NCBI GenBank assembly: GCA_945897365.1
Contig: CAMDFD010000019.1
Location: 1-46,452, forward strand
Direction of reading: 5' to 3'
From: Bordetella parapertussis
Lineage (GTDB): Bacteria; Pseudomonadota; Gammaproteobacteria; Burkholderiales; Burkholderiaceae_B
DNA: 46,452 nt
Shown here: piece after piece, positions 15,637-23,825 of the stretch
Numbering within the stretch: the first letter of the stretch is position 1
Layout: each line of letters starts with the position of its first letter
Made by a program: the position numbers and the translations under genes
Notes under the pieces: model-generated
Databases searched by the model: none
What the model saw: the letters and a program-made list of their open reading frames with translations, nothing else
What the model was told of the DNA's origin: nothing

Positions 15637-17268
15637 TCAACGCCAGGGGTGTGAGGTCTCTGCGAATTTTTTGAATGCCTCGCTTGCTTCTTTGGTCAGC
15701 ATCGCAAGGCGCGCCTGGATCCAGCCACACGCAAACCAAGCTTGGGGTTGATCTGTTTTGAGCGATTCGAAAAGTGGTTGTGCCACATACAGATCATTCA
15801 TTTCACCCAAAATATCTTGAACAGTAGCCAATTGCTTGCGATAGACGGACAAGTTTGATTCGGGAAAAAGAGACTCGCAAAACTGCAAAGCGTAGCGCAA
15901 TCGTTTGGATTTTTTGCGAAGCGCGTGTTGGTGCTCAATGTCAAGCGTTTGAAAAACCAAACCGTTTCGCACAATCTGTTGATGCCATTTTTTTAGTTTT
16001 TTGATCAAGAGAGGCTTGAGCGCAGGCAAGCGCTCGGGTCGGATTGCGCGAGGAAATTCAAAATCAGAGCTAGAGGCGTTGATGGTCGCAGCTGCCGGTC
16101 CTAGCAAGGCGTTTGTGGTGATCGCAGGGATGGTGCATTGCGCGAGCGTATCGAGCAGCCAAGATTGAAAGTCCGTGCTCGCCACGTTTTGTGCACTTGA
16201 ATCCTGAAGAGGCGATGTTGGTAAGACTAACGGGGGCAGGCCAGCGACGGTCAGCAAAGGAAGGATGGATTCTTTTAGGACGTCTTCGTCTCGCGTGCCA
16301 CCGAGTAGTGAAAAATACGCCTTGATTTTCTGACGATGCTCGAGGGTAGGAAGCTCGGTCAGGCCATCAAAAAATGACCAGGCCGAGCGCAGTCTGCGGA
16401 TGCCTACACGCAGTTGATGGACGTGCTCAGGCGTGGCGGCTCGACAAACTCCTGCCGTGTCGACCTCACACAGCACTGCGGTGTTGCGCACAATATGCTC
16501 GAGGCATTCAGTCGTGACTGCTGCCAACGCCTGAGCCGCATCACGCTCTTTGATCACAGTCGCTAAGTCAATCGACGCTGCGCTTCGAGATTTCCAAAAG
16601 TCAGCCACCTGCTGTGCCCTGTTCTGGGCTTGTTGCTCCACTGAAGCGGTGTCGTGGGTATCTTGCGCCTCAAGCGCGGTGAGTTTTTGGGCAAGTTGCG
16701 CGAGTTGGTCACCACGCTCCGCTTTGCTTCGAAAGTCAAGGATCAGACCGAACTTTTGTTGCCATGTTCGACCGGTTTCAAAAACCGCCTCAAGTTTTCC
16801 GCGTTTGAGTTCAAACTCAACTTCTGAAATGGGGAGTTGCAAGGTGCCGGCACGCAACCAACCTCGATCAAAGGCAAGCTCGACCACGCCCGAGCGCGAG
16901 CGGATCTCGCGTAACAGTCTTTGCACATCCGTTTCATAACAGACCTGTAAAGGTTCGGTCAGGCTTGACAGCACATCCCCGACGGGTGTGCCTGCGTAGA
17001 TCGCCAGGTCCAAGGTCGCATCTGGCCGGTCTTGATTGATCTCAATACGGGAGAGGCTGTGTTCGCCGGGCATTTTGAGTGTTTGTACCCATTGAGGACC
17101 CTCGAGCCTGAGTCTGAGCGAAATACGCGCGCGTGCAAGCGCCCGAGACGGGGTGTCGAAATAGAGAGCTCGCAGCTGAATTTCAGAAAATTTAGCGCGC
17201 TTGACGGCTTTCTCGACAGGGACTTGTACATCGACGGGCACGTTGAGTTTGAGCTCTTGTTCTGACAT
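15637..17268 (-). CDS. CYTH-CHAD domain protein (triphosphatase/polyphosphate-associated)
   Basis: The N-terminal CYTH domain (about 1-200) begins with the metal and triphosphate motif E3-x-E5-x-K7 and has the expected alternating charged residues (RISLRLRLEG, QTLKMPG, EVEFELKRG). The C-terminal CHAD domain (about 250-540) has the conserved histidine/arginine helices HVHQLRVGIRRLRS and HALRKKSKRLRYALQF. CYTH enzymes hydrolyse triphosphate compounds and CHAD domains bind polyphosphate, so inorganic triphosphate or polyphosphate handling is likely. The second ATG (17268) is chosen because GGAGG lies seven bases upstream; the first ATG at 17274 lies only one base after it. 543 residues. Confidence 0.9.
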   Translation of the reverse strand: MSEQELKLNVPVDVQVPVEKAVKRAKFSEIQLRALYFDTPSRALARARISLRLRLEGPQWVQTLKMPGEHSLSRIEINQDRPDATLDLAIYAGTPVGDVLSSLTEPLQVCYETDVQRLLREIRSRSGVVELAFDRGWLRAGTLQLPISEVEFELKRGKLEAVFETGRTWQQKFGLILDFRSKAERGDQLAQLAQKLTALEAQDTHDTASVEQQAQNRAQQVADFWKSRSAASIDLATVIKERDAAQALAAVTTECLEHIVRNTAVLCEVDTAGVCRAATPEHVHQLRVGIRRLRSAWSFFDGLTELPTLEHRQKIKAYFSLLGGTRDEDVLKESILPLLTVAGLPPLVLPTSPLQDSSAQNVASTDFQSWLLDTLAQCTIPAITTNALLGPAAATINASSSDFEFPRAIRPERLPALKPLLIKKLKKWHQQIVRNGLVFQTLDIEHQHALRKKSKRLRYALQFCESLFPESNLSVYRKQLATVQDILGEMNDLYVAQPLFESLKTDQPQAWFACGWIQARLAMLTKEASEAFKKFAETSHPWR

Positions 17269-17323
17269 CGTCATCCCTCCAGAAAAAGGTCCTTGAATGT
17301 TGGCGGTGAAACGAGGCCGAAGC

Positions 17324-18130
17324 TTATGATTTGAAACCTTTCGCTCGTAGGATGTATTGAGCTATGTCAACAAAACCATCACCAGCTTTTGAGGGTGTCA
17401 CAAACTTCGGGGGGTGCTTCAAGCGGTGAAGCTGACGTTGAATATTCGCGACACCGACGGATAAATCGAAAAATTCGAACATCGGCTCATCGTTTGGAGA
17501 GTCGCCGATAAAGAGTGTAATCCCCAATTGCTCCTGGAGCTTCAGACCGAACTCGCGCGTAAACAGCGTCTGGGTCATGGACAATTTGTCATAATTCCCA
17601 AACCAGCCATTCACGTGAATCGAACTGACTTTGGCTTGCGCGCCAGCCTCTTGAAACAGACCCACGATCTTTTGTACCTCGAATTCATTTAACGGAGGGA
17701 CATCCTCGCAAAAATCAATCGCTAAATCAGCCTCGCGGTAGTGTTGATCGGAGGCCAGCCCGCAGCCAGGGACGGCGCTGAGAATACGCGTCGAGAGTTC
17801 ATTCAATTTTTGGCGATTCGTGTGTCGTTGCTCAGCCTCAGCAAAGTGATGGGTGAGCATTTTCTTGGCGAGACGGTCGTAACGCATGTAAAAAGCACCG
17901 TTTTCACCCACGACGGCAAAAACGGGCCACATCCTGGCGATATGGTCACACCAACCGGCGGGCCGTCCCGTAATCGGGATGACGATCATCCCCGCTTCAG
18001 TCAGCTGCTCAAGAGCCGCATAGGCGTGACTGGTCAAGCGACCCTCGGTCGTGATCGTGTCATCAATATCGCTCAAAACAAAGCGAATATTGGCGGCCTG
18101 CTGAGCAGAAAGGTCTGTGAGCGGATGCAT
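17324..18130 (-). CDS. HAD-IIB family sugar-phosphatase-like hydrolase
   Basis: This 268-residue hydrolase of the haloacid dehalogenase superfamily with a C2B-type cap removes phosphate, probably from a small phosphorylated metabolite. Motif I is SDIDDT (nucleophile D21, acid D23), motif II is PITGRPAGW, and motif III/IV is FIGDSPNDEPMF. Length and motifs resemble Cof-type and sucrose- or mannosyl-phosphate phosphatases, without a clear substrate. It is monocistronic, divergent from ribBA with 77 bases between starts. Confidence 0.85.
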   Translation of the reverse strand: MHPLTDLSAQQAANIRFVLSDIDDTITTEGRLTSHAYAALEQLTEAGMIVIPITGRPAGWCDHIARMWPVFAVVGENGAFYMRYDRLAKKMLTHHFAEAEQRHTNRQKLNELSTRILSAVPGCGLASDQHYREADLAIDFCEDVPPLNEFEVQKIVGLFQEAGAQAKVSSIHVNGWFGNYDKLSMTQTLFTREFGLKLQEQLGITLFIGDSPNDEPMFEFFDLSVGVANIQRQLHRLKHPPKFVTPSKAGDGFVDIAQYILRAKGFKS

Positions 18131-18133
18131 ATA

Positions 18134-18174
18134 ACAGGGATTCTACGTGTGCATTGTTACAGGGATTCTATAAT
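18134..18174 (+). promoter_or_regulatory. Direct repeat and -10 element upstream of ribBA
   Basis: ACAGGGATTCTA occurs at 18134-18145 and again at 18159-18170, a 25-base period. The second copy runs into a perfect -10 box TATAAT (18169-18174). No good -35 is seen at 16-18 bases, suggesting dependence on an activator bound to the repeats. The start codon of ribBA is only about 27 bases past the expected transcript start, so there is no room for an FMN riboswitch. Confidence 0.4.
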
Positions 18175-18207
18175 AGGTGTTTCCATGTGCTTCTACTAAA
18201 CGTCACT

Positions 18208-19383
18208 ATGCCTGCCAAACTTTCCTCCATTTCGCCGCTGAATGTCGATCTTGCGGCTGCGATATCTCCGGTTGCTGAGATCATTTCTGAGCTCAAAATG
18301 GGGCGTATGGTGATTTTGGTCGACGAAGAAGATCGTGAAAACGAAGGCGATCTCGTCATGGCGGCTGAGTTCGTCACACCTGAAGCGATCAATTTCATGG
18401 TGACGCATGGTCGAGGCTTGGTTTGCCTGACTCTCACCGAAGAGCGTTGCCGCCAGCTCGAGTTGCCGTTGATGTCCAATCGCAATGGTACGCCCTACGG
18501 CACCAATTTCACGGTCTCGATCGAGGCTGCGGTGGGCGTGGAAACTGGCATTTCAGTGGCGGATCGTGCAAGAACCATTCGAGTCGCAGTAGCCCGGGAT
18601 GCTAAACCGACTGATCTCGTCCAGCCCGGGCATATTTTTCCCCTGCGTGCCGTGCCAGGTGGCGTCTTAGTGCGCGCGGGTCACACCGAGGCGGGCTGCG
18701 ATCTGACTGCGATGGCTGGGCTGACGCCTGCGGCAGTGATTTGTGAAATTTTGAAGCCGGACGGCACGATGGCGCGTCTGCCCGACTTGATCGAGTATGG
18801 TTGCACCCATCAGTTGAAAATCGGCACGATTGCCGATCTCATCCAGTACCGCAACGAACATGAGTCCGTGATCGAGCGCATCAGCGAGCGTCGCATCAAG
18901 ACGCCTTGGGGCGAATTCAATATGATTGCGTACCGCGATACGGTGGCGGGCAATCCACATTTGGCCTTGGTGCATGGCCATGTCGACCCAGCCCGCGAGA
19001 CTATGGTCCGCGTGCACGAGCCGACTTCGATCCTTGATTTAATGGATGTGCAGAGTCCTGGTCATAGCTGGGGTGTCGCAGAGGCGCTACAGGCGATCCG
19101 CGAGAGCGACGCCGGCGTCATGGTGTTTCTCAACTGTCAGGGCTCCTCCAGTCATCTTTTCGATCAAATTTCAGCCTCGCAAGGCGATATGCCTGTGCCA
19201 GTCAAACGTGAATCAGGTCGCATGGATTTGCGCACCTACGGCATGGGCGCGCAGATTTTGCGCGATTTGAAAGTCGGCCAGATGCGCTTGTTAGCGCGTC
19301 CCCGAAAAATGCCTAGCATCATGCCGGGCTTCGGTCTCGACGTGACCGGTTACGATCACACACCTCCCACCCGCAACACATAG
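18208..19383 (+). CDS. ribBA: 3,4-dihydroxy-2-butanone 4-phosphate synthase with degenerate GTP cyclohydrolase II domain (RibBA-like)
   Basis: The N-terminal half makes the four-carbon riboflavin precursor from ribulose 5-phosphate. It carries VDEEDRENEGDLVMAA, HGRGLVCLTL and RAGHTEAGCDL, the full RibB catalytic set. The C-terminal half begins like GTP cyclohydrolase II (KTPWGEFNMIAY, ALVHGH) but lacks the zinc cysteines: where active enzymes have a C-x10-C-x-C pattern, this one has EPTSILDLMDVQSPGHSWG. The RNIGL arginine motif is also absent. It is therefore probably only a DHBP synthase, and a separate RibA should exist elsewhere, as in other Burkholderiales. The ATG at 18208 gives 391 residues; a longer frame upstream runs through the promoter. 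Confidence 0.93.
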   Translation: MPAKLSSISPLNVDLAAAISPVAEIISELKMGRMVILVDEEDRENEGDLVMAAEFVTPEAINFMVTHGRGLVCLTLTEERCRQLELPLMSNRNGTPYGTNFTVSIEAAVGVETGISVADRARTIRVAVARDAKPTDLVQPGHIFPLRAVPGGVLVRAGHTEAGCDLTAMAGLTPAAVICEILKPDGTMARLPDLIEYGCTHQLKIGTIADLIQYRNEHESVIERISERRIKTPWGEFNMIAYRDTVAGNPHLALVHGHVDPARETMVRVHEPTSILDLMDVQSPGHSWGVAEALQAIRESDAGVMVFLNCQGSSSHLFDQISASQGDMPVPVKRESGRMDLRTYGMGAQILRDLKVGQMRLLARPRKMPSIMPGFGLDVTGYDHTPPTRNT

Positions 19384-19393
19384 GAAGCACATC

Positions 19394-19915
19394 ATGAGCC
19401 CATATACCTTGACTCCCGACATGAATGGCGAGGGCCTGCATATCGGAATTGTTCGTGCCCGTTTTAACGAAGACATTGGTCTGATCGAGCTCGATGCTTG
19501 CCTCCAAGAGCTTGAAAGCTTGGGCGTTGACGAACGCGACATCATGGTCGTGACGGTTCCAGGTGCGCTGGAGCTCGGCGTGACCTTGGCGCGTATGGCC
19601 GAAACCTTCGAGTTTGATGCTTTGATCGCCCTAGGCGCTGTGATTCGCGGTGAGACCTATCATTTCGAAATCGTCAGTAACGAAAGTGCCTCAGCGATTG
19701 CGCGCGTCGCGCTCGAAACCGGTATCCCCGTTGCGAACGGTGTGTTGACCACCGAAACAGATGAGCAGGCAGAAGCCCGCGCTGCGGATAAAGGCCGTGA
19801 TTGCGCGCAGTGTGCGGTCGAAATGGCGAATTTAGTCGCGGCACTCGAGCCCGAAGCCGACGACGAAGAAGACCAAGAGGATGACGATCTTGAACAACCC
19901 CCAGCAAGACGCTAA
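19394..19915 (+). CDS. ribH: 6,7-dimethyl-8-ribityllumazine synthase
   Basis: RibH condenses the RibB product with 5-amino-6-ribitylaminouracil in the penultimate riboflavin step and usually forms large capsid-like oligomers. The 173-residue product shows GIVRARFNEDI (substrate pocket), VPGALELGVTLARM, and the catalytic histidine in IRGETYHFEIVSNES. The last 25 residues form a strongly acidic tail (EADDEEDQEDDD) beyond the normal enzyme end. That tail overlaps the nusB start by 35 bases. It follows ribBA by 10 bases, so the two form an operon. Confidence 0.96.
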   Translation: MSPYTLTPDMNGEGLHIGIVRARFNEDIGLIELDACLQELESLGVDERDIMVVTVPGALELGVTLARMAETFEFDALIALGAVIRGETYHFEIVSNESASAIARVALETGIPVANGVLTTETDEQAEARAADKGRDCAQCAVEMANLVAALEPEADDEEDQEDDDLEQPPARR

Positions 19916-20378
19916 TTCGCCCGCAATGCCCCCACGCAGCGCGCGACGTCGCGCGCGTGAGTTGGCGTTGCAAGGTCTCTACGCCTGGCTTGTGCGGGAT
20001 ACGGAAAGCTTGCAAGATGCCGGCGAAATAGAAGCCCATTTGCGGGACGAGGACGAGTTCGATCTGGCCGATGTTGTGTGGTTTCAGACTTTGTTGCACG
20101 GCGCGATGCGTGAGGCTCCCGCTTTACGCGAAAAATTCGCGCCCTTCGTGGATCGTCCACTCGCCGAGCTTTCGCCGATCGAGCACGGCATCTTGCTGAT
20201 TGGCAGCTTTGAGTTGATCCATCAGCTCGACGTCCCTTATCGCGTCTCGATTAACGAAGCGGTGGAGCTAGCCAAATCTTTTGGCGGCACGGATGGTTTC
20301 AAGTTCGTCAACGGTGTGCTGGATAAGCTGGCCGCCGAAGTTCGCACCACAGAGCTTCGGGCAGCAGCCCGGCGCTAG
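19881..20378 (+). CDS. nusB: Transcription antitermination factor NusB
   Basis: NusB, with NusE (S10), binds boxA in rRNA leaders and supports antitermination. The product has 165 residues from the ATG at 19881, which overlaps ribH by 35 bases. An in-frame ATG at 19926 (MPPRSARRRARE) is an alternative start outside the overlap. The family core RARELALQGLYAWL and the late NEAVELAKSFGGTDGFKFVNGVLDKL are clear. ribH-nusB-thiL is a widely conserved order. A likely target boxA is visible at 46244-46253 in this same window. Confidence 0.95.
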   Translation: MTILNNPQQDANSPAMPPRSARRRARELALQGLYAWLVRDTESLQDAGEIEAHLRDEDEFDLADVVWFQTLLHGAMREAPALREKFAPFVDRPLAELSPIEHGILLIGSFELIHQLDVPYRVSINEAVELAKSFGGTDGFKFVNGVLDKLAAEVRTTELRAAARR

Positions 20379-20392
20379 GCACGCATGCGAGC

Positions 20393-20417
20393 GTGACAAT
20401 CGTGACAATCGTGACAT
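20393..20417 (+). repeat. Tandem 9-bp repeat giving three in-frame GTG starts for thiL
   Basis: GTGACAATC occurs twice back to back (20393-20410), followed by GTGACAT. Each unit begins with GTG in the thiL frame. Because the unit is three codons long, copy-number changes would add or remove start codons without shifting the frame. Confidence 0.7.
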
Positions 20418-21415
20418 CCGAATTCGACCTGATCTCTCGCTTTTTCAAACGTCCCGTTCCCGCCGGGATGCTGGGCGGGGGCGACGATTGCGCCTTGTTA
20501 CGGATCACGCCAGGAATGGAATTGGCAACGAGCAAGGATTTGTTGCTCGAAGGCAGACACTTTTTCCCCCATGTGGATCCCTACACACTTGGCCACAAGT
20601 CTCTGGCTGTCAGCTTATCTGATTTGGCTGCGATGGGTGCTAAACCTGTCGCATGCTTACTCGGCCTGGCGTTGCCAAGCTTTAATGAAGACTGGGTCGC
20701 GCAATTTGCGGACGGGTTTTATGCTCAGGCCGATCTACATGGCTGTGCGTTGATTGGTGGTGACACCACGCGCAGCGAAAACGGAGTCGCCATCAGTGTG
20801 ACGGTATTTGGCGAAGTCGATCCTGCACAGACAATGCGAAGAAATGCCGCGCGTGCGGGTGATGACATTTGGGTTTCTGGCCAGCTCGGTGCCGCTGATG
20901 TGGCCTACCGACTGCTGGCGGGCTCCTTGATCGATGCAAGCCCTCTTGCACACAAATCACGGGGTTTGTTTGGTTTGGATGGCACCTTGCTAGAGCAAAC
21001 GCGAGCCGCCCTTGAGACGCCGAGCCCCCGAGTATTTTTGGGGCGTCGTCTCGCTGCGCATGTCCATGCCGCGATCGATATTTCTGATGGTTTGCTGCAG
21101 GATTTGGGCCATATCCTTCAGGCAAGTGGGGTTGGTGCGCGCGTCGAGGAGAGACTTTTGCCTGTGCATCCCGCATTGCAGTACCTATCCCATGCCGACC
21201 AGCGACGTGCAGCCTTGGCGGGAGGGGATGTGTACGAGTTGTGTCTGACTGCGGCGCTGGATCAGCGTGAGAGCATTGAGCGCATTGGGTTAGAGGCAGG
21301 CGTCGCGCTCACCCGTATCGGCCAAGTGGTCGCTGGAACGGCCCTGCAGGTTTTCGACGAAGCAGGGCAGTTGATCCATCCTCTGCCGCAAGGCTTTGAC
21401 CATTTTCGGGACTAA
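20411..21415 (+). CDS. thiL: Thiamine-monophosphate kinase
   Basis: ThiL phosphorylates thiamine monophosphate to the active diphosphate. The product has 334 residues if the third GTG is used (MTSEFDLISRFF, the normal family N-terminus); two upstream GTG codons in a tandem repeat would add three or six residues. Motifs are GGGDDCALL, TSKDLLLEGRHF, KSLAVSLSDLAAMGA (metal-binding aspartates), GGDTTRS and IDISDGLLQDLGH. It precedes pgpA by one base. The thiamine diphosphate it makes is the cofactor of the decarboxylase at 4763, though the two genes are not linked. Confidence 0.95.
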   Translation: MTSEFDLISRFFKRPVPAGMLGGGDDCALLRITPGMELATSKDLLLEGRHFFPHVDPYTLGHKSLAVSLSDLAAMGAKPVACLLGLALPSFNEDWVAQFADGFYAQADLHGCALIGGDTTRSENGVAISVTVFGEVDPAQTMRRNAARAGDDIWVSGQLGAADVAYRLLAGSLIDASPLAHKSRGLFGLDGTLLEQTRAALETPSPRVFLGRRLAAHVHAAIDISDGLLQDLGHILQASGVGARVEERLLPVHPALQYLSHADQRRAALAGGDVYELCLTAALDQRESIERIGLEAGVALTRIGQVVAGTALQVFDEAGQLIHPLPQGFDHFRD

Positions 21416-21416
21416 G

Positions 21417-21941
21417 ATGACGAGCGTTTCAACCCGGCACCGCACGACCTGGCCTACGTTGCGCTGGGTATTTTCTGCGCCAGCACGCATTCTGATGTTT
21501 GGCTTTGGCTCTGGTTTGATTCGCCCAGGTTCCGGTACCTGGGGTACCTTGTTGGCGTGGTTGCTCTGGGTCTTAGTCGCGCCCGGCGTGAGCGATCTGG
21601 CGATTGGTATTTTCTTATTACTTTGTTTTGTTTATGGCTCTTGGGCGGCTCACCGTGTGAGTCAGTCGATGGGCGTCCAAGATCATGTTGGCATTGTTTG
21701 GGATGAATTTGTCGCATTCTGGCTTGTGTTGTGGCTAGTGCCTGAATCGCTGTTGGCCCAAAGCGTGGCCTTTGTTCTGTTTCGATTTTTTGATACGGTT
21801 AAGCCGCCACCCATCCGTCAAGTCGATGCGCGTTTTAAAGGGGGCGTTGGCGTGATGCTAGATGACGTGCTTGCTGCCTTTTACACGCTCATCGTGATGG
21901 CGTTGATTGTGCACTTCGGTCCTACGACGTATTTCTCCTAA
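21417..21941 (+). CDS. pgpA: Phosphatidylglycerophosphatase A
   Basis: PgpA is an inner-membrane phosphatase forming phosphatidylglycerol. The 174-residue product has FGSGLIRPGSGTWGTLLA, the metal site WDEFVAFWLVLW and RFFDTVKPPPIR, all characteristic, with about four membrane segments. The ATG at 21417 follows the thiL stop after one base (TAAGATG), implying coupling. Confidence 0.95.
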   Translation: MTSVSTRHRTTWPTLRWVFSAPARILMFGFGSGLIRPGSGTWGTLLAWLLWVLVAPGVSDLAIGIFLLLCFVYGSWAAHRVSQSMGVQDHVGIVWDEFVAFWLVLWLVPESLLAQSVAFVLFRFFDTVKPPPIRQVDARFKGGVGVMLDDVLAAFYTLIVMALIVHFGPTTYFS

Positions 21942-21960
21942 CGCTAGTTTTTAGAGATCC

Positions 21961-22461
21961 ATGATGCAAAACGATACGCGCGCTCTCGCAACTCAATTGG
22001 GTCAGTTACTCCTTGCGCGTCAAGGATGGCTGGCGACTGCCGAGTCTTGTACCGGTGGACTGCTATCGGGCGCCGCGACGGCTATACCGGGTTCAAGTGG
22101 CTGGTTTGATCAGGGCTGGGTGACCTATAGCAATCGTGCTAAACACGCACAGCTCGGCGTCGCACATGCAACGCTGGATACGTTTGGCGCCGTGAGCGAA
22201 GAGGTCGCTCGCCAGATGGCAGCTGGGGTGTTGGCCATGGCGCCGCGCGCCACGCTTGCGCTGACCACGACAGGTGTGGCCGGCCCAGGAGGTGGTACAG
22301 CCAGCAAGCCTGTTGGCTTGGTGTGGTTCGGGTTTGCCCAGCGCGCACCCTCGGGCGTGATCGTGCACGCGGTTTCTCAAATGTTTGAGGGTGATCGTGA
22401 TGCCGTCAGAGACGCGTCCGTGGCGTTTTCACTACGCTCGGCCTGCGCCTTGCTTGTTTGA
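21961..22461 (+). CDS. pncC: Nicotinamide-nucleotide amidohydrolase PncC (CinA C-terminal domain)
   Basis: This enzyme deamidates nicotinamide mononucleotide to nicotinate mononucleotide in the NAD salvage cycle. The 166-residue stand-alone CinA-C domain contains TAESCTGGLLSGAATAIPGSS, SNRAKHAQLGV and TTGVAGPGGGTASKPVG, the family signature. It starts with two adjacent ATG codons (21961, 21964). It is 19 bases from pgpA and ends five bases from the convergent pyrF stop. Confidence 0.94.
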   Translation: MMQNDTRALATQLGQLLLARQGWLATAESCTGGLLSGAATAIPGSSGWFDQGWVTYSNRAKHAQLGVAHATLDTFGAVSEEVARQMAAGVLAMAPRATLALTTTGVAGPGGGTASKPVGLVWFGFAQRAPSGVIVHAVSQMFEGDRDAVRDASVAFSLRSACALLV

Positions 22462-22466
22462 GGCCT

Positions 22467-23282
22467 CTATCTGTGCGCATTAATGGCGTCACGAGTTTCT
22501 TTGGCAACGGCGGCCGCGGCCTCAGTCCAGTGACCTTTGCCTGTGGCGTACAAAATCGCGCGTGAGGAGTTGATCATCATGCCGGTTTTTTGTGCATTAC
22601 AGCCCGCGGCGCAGGTGGCGGCAATGTCGCCGCCCTGAGCACCGATCCCAGGCACTAAGAGCGGAACGCTATCTCCAATCGCTTTGCGGACTGCGGCAAG
22701 TTCATTTGGAAAGGTTGCGCCGACGACGAGTCCACACTGGCCTGTTTTGTTCCACTTATTGGCGACTAAGTCGGCGACACGCAAATACAAAGGCACGCCA
22801 TCCGTCATCAAAAATTGCAAGTCCGATCCGCCAGGGTTGGATGTGCGGCACAACACGATGACGCCACGATCTTCCCATTCGAGATATGGTTCTACAGAGT
22901 CGGCCCCCAGATACGGGCTGACCGTCACCGCATCGGCGCCGTAGCGCCCAAAGACCTCTTGTGCATACTGCGTGGCCGTCGCGCCAATATCACCGCGCTT
23001 GGCATCGAGCACCAAAGGCAGGTGAGGGTAGTTTTCTCTCAAGTACGCGCAGAGGTCCTCGAGCTGACGCTCGGCTCCGACCGCTGAGAAATAGGCGATT
23101 TGGGGCTTGAAACCACACACAAAGGGTGCAGTGGCGTCGATAATTTGTTTGCAAAACTGAAAAATCCCGTCTGGCTTTCCTTTGAACTCGGCCGGCATGC
23201 GGGTCAAGTCTGGATCGAGTCCCACCATCAAGAGGGATTGGGAGCTTGCCCAGGCGGCATTGAGTTTTTGAATAAAAGACAT
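22467..23282 (-). CDS. pyrF: Orotidine 5'-phosphate decarboxylase (type 2)
   Basis: PyrF makes UMP from OMP, the final step of pyrimidine synthesis. The 271-residue product is the longer type 2 form: GLDPDLTRMP near the start, the catalytic LDAKRGDIGATATQYA, SPYLGADSVEPYL and VPGIGAQGGD. The ATG at 23282 is used; an upstream TTG frame would add 13 poorly conserved residues. It is convergent with pncC. Confidence 0.95.
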   Translation of the reverse strand: MSFIQKLNAAWASSQSLLMVGLDPDLTRMPAEFKGKPDGIFQFCKQIIDATAPFVCGFKPQIAYFSAVGAERQLEDLCAYLRENYPHLPLVLDAKRGDIGATATQYAQEVFGRYGADAVTVSPYLGADSVEPYLEWEDRGVIVLCRTSNPGGSDLQFLMTDGVPLYLRVADLVANKWNKTGQCGLVVGATFPNELAAVRKAIGDSVPLLVPGIGAQGGDIAATCAAGCNAQKTGMMINSSRAILYATGKGHWTEAAAAVAKETRDAINAHR

Positions 23283-23351
23283 GTCGGAAATATACGTGTA
23301 AGGTGCAAAAGGGGGAAACAAGCGCTATTAGAGCCTAAAAATAAATCTAAG

Positions 23352-23747
23352 CTAAATAAAGTTAAACCACTTGTTGATGAGCAGCGTCAACCAAAGGACA
23401 CCCGCTGTAAGCAAACTGAGGAAAACTGCTGCGCTCCCGAGATCTTTCGCACGCCCGATCAGTTCGTTGTTTTCTAGCGTGACGGCGTCCGCGACGGCTT
23501 CGATTGCAGAATTCAGGAGCTCTACGATTAATACCAGCACTAAGGAACTGAGCAGCAAGATGATCTGTATCGCGCCCTGACCGACCCAAAACGCAACCGG
23601 TGTCATGAGTAGCACCAACAAGAGTTCTTGTCTAAAAGCGGCCTCATAGCGCAGCGCAGCACGCAGACCGCTCCAGGAATACCTCGCTGCCTTAAAAACT
23701 CTGCCAATGCCGCCTTTACTTTTGTGTTGCGAGGGATGTGAGGACAT
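23352..23747 (-). CDS. dgkA: Diacylglycerol kinase DgkA
   Basis: This small inner-membrane kinase recycles diacylglycerol to phosphatidate. The 131-residue product has an amphipathic N-terminal helix, a glutamate-bearing first segment (RYEAAFRQE), the catalytic IVELLNSAIEAVADAV helix and three membrane spans in total. It precedes pyrF on the same strand with 69 bases between them. Confidence 0.94.
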   Translation of the reverse strand: MSSHPSQHKSKGGIGRVFKAARYSWSGLRAALRYEAAFRQELLLVLLMTPVAFWVGQGAIQIILLLSSLVLVLIVELLNSAIEAVADAVTLENNELIGRAKDLGSAAVFLSLLTAGVLWLTLLINKWFNFI

Positions 23748-23825
23748 GATTGCGAACTTGGTTTATAAATGATGGCCGCCTGACGGATTCAGGCTTATCA
23801 ATTCATTTTCGGAAGATAGCACACC

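Noticed and set aside
18131..18207. FMN riboswitch upstream of ribBA
   Set aside because: Only 77 bases separate the divergent start codons and about 27 bases follow the -10 box; an FMN riboswitch needs well over 100 bases and none of its conserved motifs is seen.
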